55,344 nucleotides of DNA from JBCDJG01 sp038748065 (GCA_038748065.1 JBCDJG010000031.1:1-55344), one strand, 5' to 3'; positions 26,288 through 35,128 are shown, counted from the first letter of the stretch. A program made the numbers and translations. Notes: generated by a model not told the origin, from the letters alone.

Positions 26288-27481
26288 TCAGGCATCAATG
26301 AGGGTTTCCAGCACGGATTCCAACTCATCGCGGGACAGGAAGTATGGCACGGGATACTGGCGGCACTCAGCCTCGGCATCGACAGCCAGCGCATTGATGT
26401 CGCTCTGGTTCAAATCGGGCAGCGCTGACGCAAGGCCTACATCGCGCAGCAGGTCTCGAACGGCCGCAATGAATTTAAGCGCACGCTCTGATTCGCTGTC
26501 GCTGGCCTCGCATACGCCGATTTTCGCAGCGAGTAAGGCCAAGGGCACAGCCTGGGATGGCAAATAGCAATCCAGCACGGGTGGCAGGACCACGGCGTTG
26601 GCGACCCCGTGTGGCGTGCCGTATCGAGCTCCCAGCTGATGCGCAATCGCGTGAACGGTACCGACACTGCCCTGGTTAAGCGCTGCGCCCGCCTGATAGG
26701 CAGCCAGCGCCATTGCCTCCCTGGCGTCTATGTCATCGCCCACGCTGCAGGCCGCGGGCAGGTAATGGAATATCGTCTGAACCGCGGCTGCAGCGCTGCG
26801 CCTGATATCGTCGTTCGCCAGGCGGCTGAGATAGGCTTCGATCGCATGGGTTAGCGCATCAGCACCGGTCGCGGCCGTGACACTTGCCGGCATACTGAGC
26901 TGCAAGGCGGGGTCGAGAGCCACGGCGCCAGGCAACAGATTTGCGCCGAGAATGAACTGTTTCTTGTGGGTCTCGGCGTCGGAGATCACCGCAACGATCG
27001 TCGCTTCAGAGCCGGTACCCGCCGTGGTCGGCACCGCGAATAATGGGATGGGATTGTTTTTGACTTTGCCAAAGCCCGCCAGCTGAGAGACTGGACCATT
27101 CGTGGCACTGGCTGCCATGGCCTTGGCGGCATCTATCACCGAGCCGCCGCCCAGGGCAACGATGGCGTCGGAATCCTGCGCCCTGAGTGTATCAAGACAG
27201 GCTTCAACGGCGAGATCAGTGGGATCAGGCAGGATGCCGTCGTGGATCTGCACCTCACAACCCGCCGCCTCCAGTGACGCCCGGAAACCCGCCGCAAGGC
27301 CGAGATCAACCAGCACGCGGTCGGTTACAACCAGGACGCGCTGGTAGCCGAGTCGCGCTACATGTTTAGCAAGTTGCTCTGCACAGCCGGGGCCGGCAAA
27401 TACTATCTGCGAGGGTATGCTGGAAAACCGGAACACCAGTCCCATCAGACCTGTGAACACTTTATTGAGCAGCCGTTGCAT
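26288..27481 (-). CDS. Iron-containing alcohol dehydrogenase (group III)
   Basis: This 397-aa cytosolic NAD(P)-dependent enzyme has the cofactor loop ALGGGSVIDAAKAMA, then PTTAGTGSEAT. Metal ligands fall in TGADALTHAIEAYLS and in AIAHQLGARYGTPHGVANA (Asp and three His). I chose ATG 27481, with GGGAG upstream, since the extra residues from 27520 are not typical. The sulfatase gene follows 21 bases later. A sensible but unproved link: the sulfatase frees an alcohol from a sulfate ester and this enzyme oxidises it. Confidence 0.9.
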   Translation of the reverse strand: MQRLLNKVFTGLMGLVFRFSSIPSQIVFAGPGCAEQLAKHVARLGYQRVLVVTDRVLVDLGLAAGFRASLEAAGCEVQIHDGILPDPTDLAVEACLDTLRAQDSDAIVALGGGSVIDAAKAMAASATNGPVSQLAGFGKVKNNPIPLFAVPTTAGTGSEATIVAVISDAETHKKQFILGANLLPGAVALDPALQLSMPASVTAATGADALTHAIEAYLSRLANDDIRRSAAAAVQTIFHYLPAACSVGDDIDAREAMALAAYQAGAALNQGSVGTVHAIAHQLGARYGTPHGVANAVVLPPVLDCYLPSQAVPLALLAAKIGVCEASDSESERALKFIAAVRDLLRDVGLASALPDLNQSDINALAVDAEAECRQYPVPYFLSRDELESVLETLIDA

Positions 27482-27726
27482 TGGGGTTTTTGTCTCCCTG
27501 TCTCTGACTGCAGCCAGCACCGCAGTCTGCGTAAGCTTAGACCCTATTGCTCCCGATTACCTGAGGCAAGGCGCAGCACTCACTGGCTTGTCGGGGCTAT
27601 AGCTGCCTCCGAATCAGGCACTTGAAAGGCGTCTTTTTTGTCCATTATCGATCGTCAAAGACCATTGAAGACAGACCTCGTCGAGGTCAAACTAGGCGCC
27701 CTGAGCAACAGAAGGAGCTGGAACCC

Positions 27727-29598
27727 ATGGCACGAATCGCTTGGGACACCCTGATACGCGGCGCCCTCGTCTTTGACGGCAGTGGTGAAGAAGCACGACG
27801 CGAGGACGTCGCCATACGCGATGGGCGTATCGCGGCCAGGGGCATCAACCTGCCTAAAAACGGCGCGAAAGAGCTTATTGAAGCAGACGGCCAGTGGCTC
27901 ATGCCCGGGCTGCTGGATATTCACACGCATCTCGATCTCGAAGTCGACCTCGAGCCGGGGCTGGCAGAAGTGGTGAGGCACGGGACCACGACCGTCGTGG
28001 TAGGCAACTGTAGCCTGGGCACCGCATTCGGCAAACAGATCATCGGCGACAGCAACCCGATCGTGGACTGTTTTACCCGGGTGGAGAATATTCCCAAGAA
28101 AGTGTTGGCTAAATGCGTCGACGCGGTGACCTGGGACAACACCGGCGACTACATGGACCACTTTGATGACATGCCGCTGGGGCCGAACGTCGCCTCCTTC
28201 CTGCCACATTCCATGCTGCGCATTGAAGTCATGGGCCTGGAGGCCAGTATCAGCCGCGAGCCCACCGATGGCGAGTTGGAACAGATGGCGAAACTCCTCG
28301 AAAAAGCACTCGACCAGGGCTTCCTCGGCCTCAGCACCGATGGGCTGCCCTTTCACTACCTGGCGAACGCGCCCCACACAGACAAGCGGATACCCACCCA
28401 GTTCGCGCCGCGTCGCGAGATGAAGCGACTGCTGCAGGTCGTGCGCGATAAAGGGCGCGTGTGGCAGACCACACCCATTATCGAAAACCGCCTGAAGGCC
28501 TTTACCTACTTCGCGTTCACGAGCGGCCTGCTGTATGGCAAGGCGCTGAAAACCTCGGCCCTCAGCGTAATGGAATTTGCACTCTTGCCGAAAGCGTCAC
28601 GCGCTTTCCTCGGTTTTGCCAAACTGATGAACAGCAAGCTGTTCAAGGGCAACATGCACTTCCAGGCCCTCGGCACGAATTTCCGTCTCTGGTCTGACGG
28701 CATCGTCAGCCCGATGTTTGAGGAACTGGATTCGGCCTGCCAGCTGATCGCCAAGGAATATGACGATGTTGAGGGCCGGCGCGCCCTGCTCAATGATCCA
28801 GCGTTCATCGAAGACTTCCGGCGAGACTGGTTACACGGCCGACAGGGCTTTAATCTCGCCCACCTGAAGGCCAAGTTGGGCATGCCCGACTCGCTGGTCA
28901 TTCGTGACTTCAAGCTGCTGGTATTCGATGATGCGCCAGTGCCTGAGTGGAACGGCGAGTCTTTCCAGCAGGTGCTTGACCGCCTGATTGCCTTCCAGGC
29001 AGGGCGCGCTGACCAGGCGCGCTCTGAGCTCGAGCGTGAAGTCTTCAGCCAGTTTCCGGCACCCATCATGGACGATGCCAACTTCATGCTGCACATGCTG
29101 CGTGAATACGATCGTAATTTCCGCTTCTGGGCAGATGTTGGCAACGTTGGCAATCGCGCGACCCTGGACTTCCTGCTCGATCCGGACGCGCTCCCGGGCT
29201 TTAACGATTCAGGCGCGCACATCACCAATATGGCCTTTTTCGACACGAATTTAATGTCCCTGCGACTGGCCCAGCAGAAGGGCCTTGCAACCGTAGCGCA
29301 GATGGTCCGGCGTTTGACCCGCGAGCCCGCTGAGTTTTTCAACCTCGACGCGGGTTCACTGGAACTTGGCGCGCGAGCTGACATCACCCTCATCGATCCT
29401 GAGGCCCTGAAGCATCACGATTGCGACAAGGGGCGTGAACTCATCTACCGCGAGCTCTTTGAACACCAACAAATGGTTAATCGCTCCGATGGCGTAGTCA
29501 CCCAAGTGCTCATCAACGGCACCAGCGTCTGGCAGAACGATGCAGCAACCGACGCGCTGGGCCGGGACACGCTCGGAATCGCTCTGCGCGCCGCCTGA
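27727..29598 (+). CDS. Amidohydrolase, N-acyl-D-amino-acid deacylase (D-aminoacylase) family
   Basis: This 623-aa TIM-barrel hydrolase has TLIRGALVFDGSG at the N-terminus, the metal motif GLLDIHTHLDLE, then HGTTTVVVGNCSLG, and late residues DSGAHITNMAFF and LGARADITLIDP. These match the D-aminoacylase branch of the amidohydrolases, although it is longer than the usual 480-580 aa. The likely reaction is hydrolysis of an N-acyl amino acid or similar amide. ATG 27727 has AAGGAG nine bases upstream; the frame from 27622 is an upstream extension. The DUF3080 gene begins four bases after its stop. Confidence 0.88.
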   Translation: MARIAWDTLIRGALVFDGSGEEARREDVAIRDGRIAARGINLPKNGAKELIEADGQWLMPGLLDIHTHLDLEVDLEPGLAEVVRHGTTTVVVGNCSLGTAFGKQIIGDSNPIVDCFTRVENIPKKVLAKCVDAVTWDNTGDYMDHFDDMPLGPNVASFLPHSMLRIEVMGLEASISREPTDGELEQMAKLLEKALDQGFLGLSTDGLPFHYLANAPHTDKRIPTQFAPRREMKRLLQVVRDKGRVWQTTPIIENRLKAFTYFAFTSGLLYGKALKTSALSVMEFALLPKASRAFLGFAKLMNSKLFKGNMHFQALGTNFRLWSDGIVSPMFEELDSACQLIAKEYDDVEGRRALLNDPAFIEDFRRDWLHGRQGFNLAHLKAKLGMPDSLVIRDFKLLVFDDAPVPEWNGESFQQVLDRLIAFQAGRADQARSELEREVFSQFPAPIMDDANFMLHMLREYDRNFRFWADVGNVGNRATLDFLLDPDALPGFNDSGAHITNMAFFDTNLMSLRLAQQKGLATVAQMVRRLTREPAEFFNLDAGSLELGARADITLIDPEALKHHDCDKGRELIYRELFEHQQMVNRSDGVVTQVLINGTSVWQNDAATDALGRDTLGIALRAA

Positions 29599-29602
29599 TC
29601 GA

Positions 29603-30613
29603 ATGGGCCGGTGGCTGCTGGCCTCAAGCCTTTTATGCCTGCTCGTCGCCTGTAGCGGCGAGGGGCCAGCACAGCGCCTGGATAATTACCTCACGCGGCT
29701 TGCGCGCACTATCGACCAGACAACGCCCGACCCCGAAGCGTTCGCGCTGTCGCGGTCACCCCGCAGCGCTGCCCTGCAGATAGCGCTCCCCGGCTCATCT
29801 CTGGATGCGCTGGACTTTTTGGCATTGAGCGGCTGCAAGGTCCAAACCACGATTGGCAAGCGCAACTCAAGCCTGGGTCGTTTCGCGCGGCCGTCACAGC
29901 GTCTGCTGCTGGAACTGGAATACCTGAGGCTGGCGCCTGAGTGCATTACGCTGCAACGGGGCAAGGGTGAGCGCGAGCTTGCAGACCAGCTGCAGTCGGC
30001 CTGGGATCTCAAGCGCAAACAGCTGCCAGCGCTTATCTACAACGCGACCCTCGGCAGCGAGGAATACCGCGACTTCTGGCGCCCAGGCAGCGATACCGCG
30101 ACCAGCAGTTCTGTCATCACCGCTCTGGAGGCGATTCATGCAGACGCGAGCCGCTGGCTGGCGGGCAATTTTGAGGCGGATAATCTGACGTTTGAGTTAC
30201 AGCTGAGTGAGGTACGTAAAGGCGATGGCGGGCGCCTGGTGGCGGCGCTGGCAGCGCAGGCTGGCTGGCTCGCAGCCGCTGATCAGGTCATCGCAAATCG
30301 TTTGAGGTCAGGAGCTCTCTGCAGTGGCGGTCTGCGCCCAGCCAGCGTCGACGTACTGGGCACGGTTATTCGGAAGTACTTTGTTGGCGAGGTCCAGCCC
30401 GACGCCGCGGCGCTGGGCCGTCGCTATCACGAACTCATGCCGCCACTGCAGGCGCTTGAGCAACTGCTCACTGATGTTGAGCCAGCGCTCTACCGTGACT
30501 GGGCGCGGCAGCGGGACCGATCCCTGGAAGACTGGAATGCAGCGCCGCGCGACCATGTCCAGTCTTTGCAGCAGATACTGGAACCCTGCGGCGGCCTCGG
30601 CGGCGCAAGCTGA
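29603..30613 (+). CDS. DUF3080 family lipoprotein
   Basis: The 336-aa product has a lipoprotein signal (SLLCLLVACSG, lipidated Cys17). The conserved block LSGCKVQTTIGKRNSSLG, then ARPSQRLLLELEYL, is what I recognise as DUF3080. The rest is mainly helical. Function is unknown in the family. It starts four bases after the amidohydrolase stop, so it is probably in the same transcript and may sit in the envelope. Confidence 0.8.
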   Translation: MGRWLLASSLLCLLVACSGEGPAQRLDNYLTRLARTIDQTTPDPEAFALSRSPRSAALQIALPGSSLDALDFLALSGCKVQTTIGKRNSSLGRFARPSQRLLLELEYLRLAPECITLQRGKGERELADQLQSAWDLKRKQLPALIYNATLGSEEYRDFWRPGSDTATSSSVITALEAIHADASRWLAGNFEADNLTFELQLSEVRKGDGGRLVAALAAQAGWLAAADQVIANRLRSGALCSGGLRPASVDVLGTVIRKYFVGEVQPDAAALGRRYHELMPPLQALEQLLTDVEPALYRDWARQRDRSLEDWNAAPRDHVQSLQQILEPCGGLGGAS

Positions 30614-30674
30614 AGCCTATGGAATTAGCCGGGAGCTCTTTTGATCGTCACACAAGCCCGCTAGACTTAGCGCC

Positions 30675-31040
30675 ATGATGAAACAGTTATTCACCGTCGG
30701 GCTGAGTCTGGCCACCCTGCCTGCCCGGCTCGCTCTTAAAGGCACGCGCGAGATGTGGCTGCTACCCGCGAACTGGGAGCACTTCGCACGCGAACTGCAG
30801 CTGGCATCGGCCGAAGTCAGGCGTGAACTCACGCAGCTTGTCGAGAGCGTAGATGCCGAAATGAATGCGCGTGCCGGGCATCTTACGCCTGAGCAAAAGC
30901 AGCAGGCAACGGGCCTGGCGCTGCGCGCCGCTGAGCAGCATCTGAGCATGGCTGCTCGTGACGTGCTGCGCGCGCTTTGGTTGGCGGGCAGCGCCGAGCA
31001 GCAATTGCGCGCGGAGCGCGACAGTCGCCTGCAGCGCTAG
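30675..31040 (+). CDS. Small helical protein of unknown function
   Basis: The 121-aa product is nearly all helical. A hydrophobic N-terminus (FTVGLSLATLPARLAL) is followed by amphipathic helices rich in Glu, Gln, Arg and Ala (ELQLASAEVRRELTQL and later). I do not recognise a family. It is preceded by a possible -10 (TAGACT, 30662) only seven bases before the ATG, so its mRNA may have little or no leader. The AlkB-like gene follows 9 bases later and is probably co-transcribed. Confidence 0.7.
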   Translation: MMKQLFTVGLSLATLPARLALKGTREMWLLPANWEHFARELQLASAEVRRELTQLVESVDAEMNARAGHLTPEQKQQATGLALRAAEQHLSMAARDVLRALWLAGSAEQQLRAERDSRLQR

Positions 31041-31049
31041 CAAGGCCCC

Positions 31050-31646
31050 ATGACGCAGCGGGCCCTGTTCGATACCGCACCGGAGCTTCCCGGCGCCAGC
31101 CTCGACTTTTATGCGCAGATTGGCCTCGACGATAAAGACCTGCTCCAACGGCTGATCGGGGAAATCCCCTGGCGGCAGGAAGACATCACGGTTTTTGGCA
31201 AGACCTACCCCCAGCCCCGACTTTTGGCCTGGTACGGTGATCCCGAGGCCTCCTATACCTATTCGGGTATCCTGCACGAGCCCCTGCCCTGGACCGACCT
31301 CTTGCTGGAGATTCGCGAGGCTGTGCACGCGGTTTGCGCCACTACTTTTAACAGCGTCTTGCTGAACTACTACCGCGATGGCCGCGACTCAATGGGGATG
31401 CATGCAGATGATGAATCCGAACTCGGCCCGGAGCCGGTGATTGCTTCGCTCAGCCTGGGCGAGGAACGCACGCTGCGCTTTCGTCATAAGCGGCGTAAAA
31501 CGGAACCGGGGCTCGATCTGCCACTGCCTTCCGGCAGCCTGCTAGTCATGCGCGGCACCACTCAGCAACATTGGAAGCATGGCATCAACAAGCTGCGCAG
31601 GCCCTGTGGACCCAGAGTCAACCTCACCTTCCGCCAGGTCTACTGA
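31050..31646 (+). CDS. Alpha-ketoglutarate-dependent dioxygenase, AlkB family (ALKBH2/3-like)
   Basis: This 198-aa Fe(II)/2-oxoglutarate dioxygenase has iron ligands His118 and Asp120 (GMHADDE) and His177 (HWKHGI), with 2-oxoglutarate arginines in RVNLTFR (189 and 195). LLNYYRDGRDSMGMH is the nucleotide-flipping and core region typical of the eukaryote-like AlkB2 branch common in gammaproteobacteria. It should repair alkylated bases such as 1-methyladenine and 3-methylcytosine. AAGG lies 6-9 bases before the ATG. It ends four bases from the convergent DUF72 gene. Confidence 0.93.
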   Translation: MTQRALFDTAPELPGASLDFYAQIGLDDKDLLQRLIGEIPWRQEDITVFGKTYPQPRLLAWYGDPEASYTYSGILHEPLPWTDLLLEIREAVHAVCATTFNSVLLNYYRDGRDSMGMHADDESELGPEPVIASLSLGEERTLRFRHKRRKTEPGLDLPLPSGSLLVMRGTTQQHWKHGINKLRRPCGPRVNLTFRQVY

Positions 31647-31650
31647 GGCA

Positions 31651-32490
31651 CTAGAACAGGCTATCCTGCTGCGGCAGCGGCCAGGGCGGCAGCGACGGCA
31701 AACCCGCTTCCAGCGCAAGCTGGTGGTGGAAGTCCTTCGCGAAACCTGGGCAGTGCTGGTTATTGGGGCAGTGCATCATGAAATACACGGTGCAGCCTTT
31801 CGCCAGGTAGGCCTGACAGCGAGCTAGCCACTCAGCCACGTAGGACGCATTCAGCACCGGCTCGGGATGCAAAACCACCCGCGCATAGACCAGGTTGTTG
31901 TAGACCTTATCGAGCAGGGGCACGTCGGGCTTCTTATGCCTCGCCGCCAGCACCTCAGGATGCTGGCTGTCTTCGCGATAAATGGGCCGGCTATCGAACA
32001 TCACGCGGCCGGCACCGGTCTCCTCCAATAGCGGCTCGAGTAGCGCTGGCTGCTTGAAGAAGTCCGGGTGGCGGACCTCCAACACATAGCGATACGAAGT
32101 CGGCAGGCGGGCGAACAGATCCGTCAGTGCAGGTAGCTGATCCGGACCCAGCGTCGCCGGACACTGCACGAGGAAGGGACCAAGGTGTTCGCCCAACACG
32201 TCAGTGACGGCGAAAAACTGCGCCAAATCCTGCCAGTTCGGGCGCCTCTCATGAGTGACGGATCGCGGCAGTTTGAAACTGAAGCGAAAGTCTGTCCCGG
32301 CCACCGCCTGCTGCCAGCGCGTCACGCTGGCAGCGTCGGGCACACGATAGAAGGTTGTGTTGCCCTCTACGGTATTAAAAACACTGGCGTAGTGTGCCAG
32401 AGACGACCCGCCGGTCGGGAAGTACGCCCCGGCCCAACCTGGGAAGGCCCAGGCCGGGAGTCCCAGGTAATAGCCAAGCGCAGGTTTCAA
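31651..32490 (-). CDS. DUF72 domain-containing protein
   Basis: The product is 279 aa. It opens with GYYLGLPAWAFPGWAGAYFP and contains VFNTVEGNTTFYRVP, FSFKLPRSVTHERR, RYVLEVRHPDFF and MMHCPNNQHCP, all conserved in the TIM-barrel DUF72 family. Function is unknown. The start is TTG 32490, in a TTGA overlap with the stop of the DUF2237 gene, consistent with coupling. Confidence 0.9.
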   Translation of the reverse strand: MKPALGYYLGLPAWAFPGWAGAYFPTGGSSLAHYASVFNTVEGNTTFYRVPDAASVTRWQQAVAGTDFRFSFKLPRSVTHERRPNWQDLAQFFAVTDVLGEHLGPFLVQCPATLGPDQLPALTDLFARLPTSYRYVLEVRHPDFFKQPALLEPLLEETGAGRVMFDSRPIYREDSQHPEVLAARHKKPDVPLLDKVYNNLVYARVVLHPEPVLNASYVAEWLARCQAYLAKGCTVYFMMHCPNNQHCPGFAKDFHHQLALEAGLPSLPPWPLPQQDSLF

Positions 32491-32864
32491 TGGGCACCGT
32501 GAACGGCGTACTGCTCGAGTACATCCAGGGGCACCACCTCCAGGGCAGCCGCGTGACAGGCGTCCAGAATCACCTTCGGCGCCATGCCCGCCTCATGCGC
32601 TTCACGCCAGCGCATTGCGCACAGGCACCAGCGATCGCCCGGTTTGAGCCCGGGAAAATCAAACTCCGGGCGCGGGGTGCTCAGGTCATTCCCCTGCTCG
32701 CGGGTGAAGGCCAGGAAGGCGGCTGTCACCTCGGCGCAAACCACATGGCGCCCCAGGTCCCGATCACCGGTGCGGCAGTAACCGTCGCGATAAAAGCCGG
32801 TTTTGGGCGCGTGACAGCAGGCCTCCAGCGGCTGACCCAGCACATTCAGGACGTCGTCAGACAT
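32487..32864 (-). CDS. DUF2237 family protein
   Basis: The 125-aa soluble protein contains NVLGQPLEACCHAPKTGFYR, GRHVVCAEVTAAFLAF, FPGLKPGDRWCLCAMRW and VILDACHAAALEVV, which together define DUF2237. Conserved cysteines and histidines suggest metal or redox chemistry, but no function is established that I know of. It is the first gene of a two-gene unit with DUF72 and is divergent from the two-component system. Confidence 0.88.
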   Translation of the reverse strand: MSDDVLNVLGQPLEACCHAPKTGFYRDGYCRTGDRDLGRHVVCAEVTAAFLAFTREQGNDLSTPRPEFDFPGLKPGDRWCLCAMRWREAHEAGMAPKVILDACHAAALEVVPLDVLEQYAVHGAH

Positions 32865-32877
32865 GGGCGTTCTCCCT

Positions 32878-32890
32878 TTACAGATTTGTA
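32878..32890. promoter_or_regulatory. Response-regulator box candidate, copy 1
   Basis: TTACAGATTTGTA contains the dyad TACA-N4-TGTA. It lies between the DUF2237 and response-regulator genes, about 27 bases upstream of a -10-like TATTAT (32918). A 12/13 identical copy lies upstream of the DUF1800 gene at 35023. Dyads of this shape are used by CusR/CopR-type OmpR-family regulators. Binding is inferred. Confidence 0.5.
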
Positions 32891-32946
32891 TATTCGCAGC
32901 GTCGCGATTTCACCTAGTATTATGACTGTAACCGACAGGAGATCGT

Positions 32947-33633
32947 GTGAATATCCTGCTGATCGAAGACGATCTGGACACCGCCGAGTTCATCACGCGC
33001 GGCCTGGCAGAGCAGGGCTACGCCGTACAGCACGAGGGGGACAGCCCCTCTGGCCTGCTCGCCGCCGCCTCCGGTGACTTCGATGTGATTGTCTTCGACC
33101 GCCTGCTGCCCGGCATGGATGGCGTGGACGCCGTGAAGCTGCTGCGGGGCAGCCGCCTGGAAACGCCCATCCTGATGCTCACGGCCCTTGACGGTATAGA
33201 GGACCGCGTCGCTGGGCTCGAGGCGGGTGCCGATGACTACATGGTGAAGCCCTTTGCCTTCTCCGAGCTGCTGGCCCGGGTGCGCGCTCTGGCGAGGCGC
33301 AAACCCATGGTCCAGGACGAGTTGCAGCTCAGCGCAGGGGATCTACTGCTGAACCGGGCCACACGGGAGGTGACGCGGGCCGGCCAGCCCCTGGACCTGC
33401 TGCCGCGCGAATTCCAGATTCTGGAGCTCTTCCTCAGCCACGCAGGCCAGGTCATCACTCGCACCATGCTACTGGAGCGCGTGTGGGGCTATACCTTCGA
33501 CCCCAAGACCAGCCTGGTACAGACGCACGTCAGTCGGCTACGCGCCAAGGTCGACAAGCCTTTTGCGGTAGAGCTTATACGCACCGTGCGGGGAGCCGGC
33601 TACATGCTCAGCGCCGAGCAGGACGATGTTTAG
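32947..33633 (+). CDS. Two-component response regulator, OmpR family
   Basis: The 228-aa product has a receiver with acidic pocket EDD (7-9), phospho-acceptor Asp51 (VIVFDRLLPGMDG) and Lys101 (VKPFAF). A winged-helix domain (about 130-225) follows, with LPREFQILELFLSHAGQVI and VQTHVSRLRAKVD. It resembles CopR/CusR or QseB regulators. Translation starts at GTG 32947 with CAGGAG upstream. The kinase gene overlaps its 3' end by 8 bp. I infer that it regulates itself and the DUF1800/DUF1501 genes through the shared dyad element. Confidence 0.94.
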   Translation: MNILLIEDDLDTAEFITRGLAEQGYAVQHEGDSPSGLLAAASGDFDVIVFDRLLPGMDGVDAVKLLRGSRLETPILMLTALDGIEDRVAGLEAGADDYMVKPFAFSELLARVRALARRKPMVQDELQLSAGDLLLNRATREVTRAGQPLDLLPREFQILELFLSHAGQVITRTMLLERVWGYTFDPKTSLVQTHVSRLRAKVDKPFAVELIRTVRGAGYMLSAEQDDV

Positions 33634-35014
33634 ATCTTCTGTCTATCGCCTTACCTTGCTGGCTTCCGTGGCCTTCTTCCTCGTCGCCCTGTTCATCGGC
33701 GGTGGCCTGACCGTATACAACCTGTCTGCTATAGAGCGCAACGACGAGGCGGAACTGCTCGACACCTACGAGTGGCTGAGGGAGATGATTGAGGAGGACG
33801 GCCTGCAGGGCTTGCGTGAGGAGTGGCAAGACGAGCCTTGGATGACGGACCCCGAAGAGGGTCTTTTCCTGCTGGCTGAGGAGGGCTTTGCCTTTCTGGT
33901 GGTTGGCGCCTCGGGCGACGCCCTGATGGGCTTGCCGGACCTGGCAGGCGCACCGCCGGGGGAGTCATGGCAAACCTTTGTGTTGGAGGAGCATGAGGAT
34001 GAAGAAGAGATTATCGAAGCACGGCTACTCCGAGAGCCAATTGGCGATGACCTCGAGCTCATCGTAGCGCGCAGCCGCAGCTGGGCCTACTTTGACGTGC
34101 AGGAAACGCTCTTCGTATCGATCTTCTTCCTTATTGTGATCAGCATTCCGCTTGCCTTGGTGATTGGTTACGCGCTGAGCCGACGCGTGCACCAGCGGCT
34201 CGATGATCTAAGCGGCGCTCTCGCTCAGATTGGCCACGACAGCCTCGAACAGCGCGCCGCCGTCAGCAAGCGCCACGACGAGTTCGACGCGCTGGCCGAG
34301 AACGTCAACGCCATGCTTGATCGATTGCAGGCACTGCACCGCAATATTGAGTCCGTCTCCGTGGGCGTCGCCCACGATTTGAAAACGCCCCTGTCGAGAC
34401 TCTCAAGCCGCTTGCAGCTCATGCGCCAGGACATCAATCAACCCGCCGCACTGGCCAGTCACCTTGAGGGAGCGGAACAGCAGCTCGAGGGCATTACGCG
34501 AACCTTTAGTAGCGTGCTCAGGCTCAGTGAGATCGAGTCAGGCGATCGGCGCAGCGCTTTTCAGAGTTTGGACTTATCGGCCCTGGTCGCAGACCTTATT
34601 GACAGCTACCAGCCTGTCTTCGCAGACGCGGGCAGGCAGTTGGACAGCGCCATACTCCCGGATCAATGGCTGCACGGTGATGCCGACCTATTGGTGCAGA
34701 TGATCACCAACCTGTTGGAAAACAGCATAGAGCACGGTAAGCCGAGCGGCAGGACCTGGGTGCATCTCCAGGGCCACCCTCAGGGCCTCGTCCTCCAGGT
34801 AGGCGACGACGGACCCGGTATACCCGCGGCGCAGCAGAGCCGTGTGTTTGAGCGCTTTTATCGCGGCGACGCGAGCCGCAGCGCCCCCGGAAACGGACTG
34901 GGTTTGGCCATCGTGCGCTCTATCAGCGAGTTGCACGCTGGCGACATCGTGCTGTTAAAGGGCCAAAAGGGCGCGGTCTTCGATTGCTATTTTCCTGCAA
35001 GTCTGGCGCCCTGA
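33626..35014 (+). CDS. Two-component sensor histidine kinase with acidic periplasmic domain
   Basis: The 462-aa product has TM1 (about 9-31), a periplasmic domain (32-160), TM2 (161-184), HAMP, a dimerisation/phospho-acceptor box GVAHDLKTPLSRLS (His250) and a HATPase domain with QMITNLLENSIEHG, GDDGPGIP and GNGLGLAIV. The sensor domain is strongly acidic, including EEHEDEEEIIE at 121-131, which suggests sensing of cations or cationic peptides. It is the partner of the response regulator just upstream. Confidence 0.93.
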   Translation: MFRSSVYRLTLLASVAFFLVALFIGGGLTVYNLSAIERNDEAELLDTYEWLREMIEEDGLQGLREEWQDEPWMTDPEEGLFLLAEEGFAFLVVGASGDALMGLPDLAGAPPGESWQTFVLEEHEDEEEIIEARLLREPIGDDLELIVARSRSWAYFDVQETLFVSIFFLIVISIPLALVIGYALSRRVHQRLDDLSGALAQIGHDSLEQRAAVSKRHDEFDALAENVNAMLDRLQALHRNIESVSVGVAHDLKTPLSRLSSRLQLMRQDINQPAALASHLEGAEQQLEGITRTFSSVLRLSEIESGDRRSAFQSLDLSALVADLIDSYQPVFADAGRQLDSAILPDQWLHGDADLLVQMITNLLENSIEHGKPSGRTWVHLQGHPQGLVLQVGDDGPGIPAAQQSRVFERFYRGDASRSAPGNGLGLAIVRSISELHAGDIVLLKGQKGAVFDCYFPASLAP

Positions 35015-35022
35015 GCGGAAAG

Positions 35023-35035
35023 TTACACATTTGTA
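35023..35035. promoter_or_regulatory. Response-regulator box candidate, copy 2
   Basis: TTACACATTTGTA, with the dyad TACA-N4-TGTA, matches the element at 32878 in 12 of 13 positions. It lies about 95-105 bases upstream of the DUF1800 start and just after the kinase gene. A second TTGTAA follows at 35053. Confidence 0.5.
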
Positions 35036-35128
35036 TGGTTTTCGCGGGAGCTTTGTAAGACAGCCAAATAGCATTTGCCTCTAGACTGGGTTCGTGAGTC
35101 ACAGGCTCAACCACGAGGTGTCACGACC

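Noticed and set aside
27417..27726. Small plus-strand frames and an upstream extension of the D-aminoacylase-like gene
   Set aside because: The first overlaps the Fe-ADH gene antisense. The extension precedes a clear AAGGAG and ATG at 27727, and its residues match nothing in the family.
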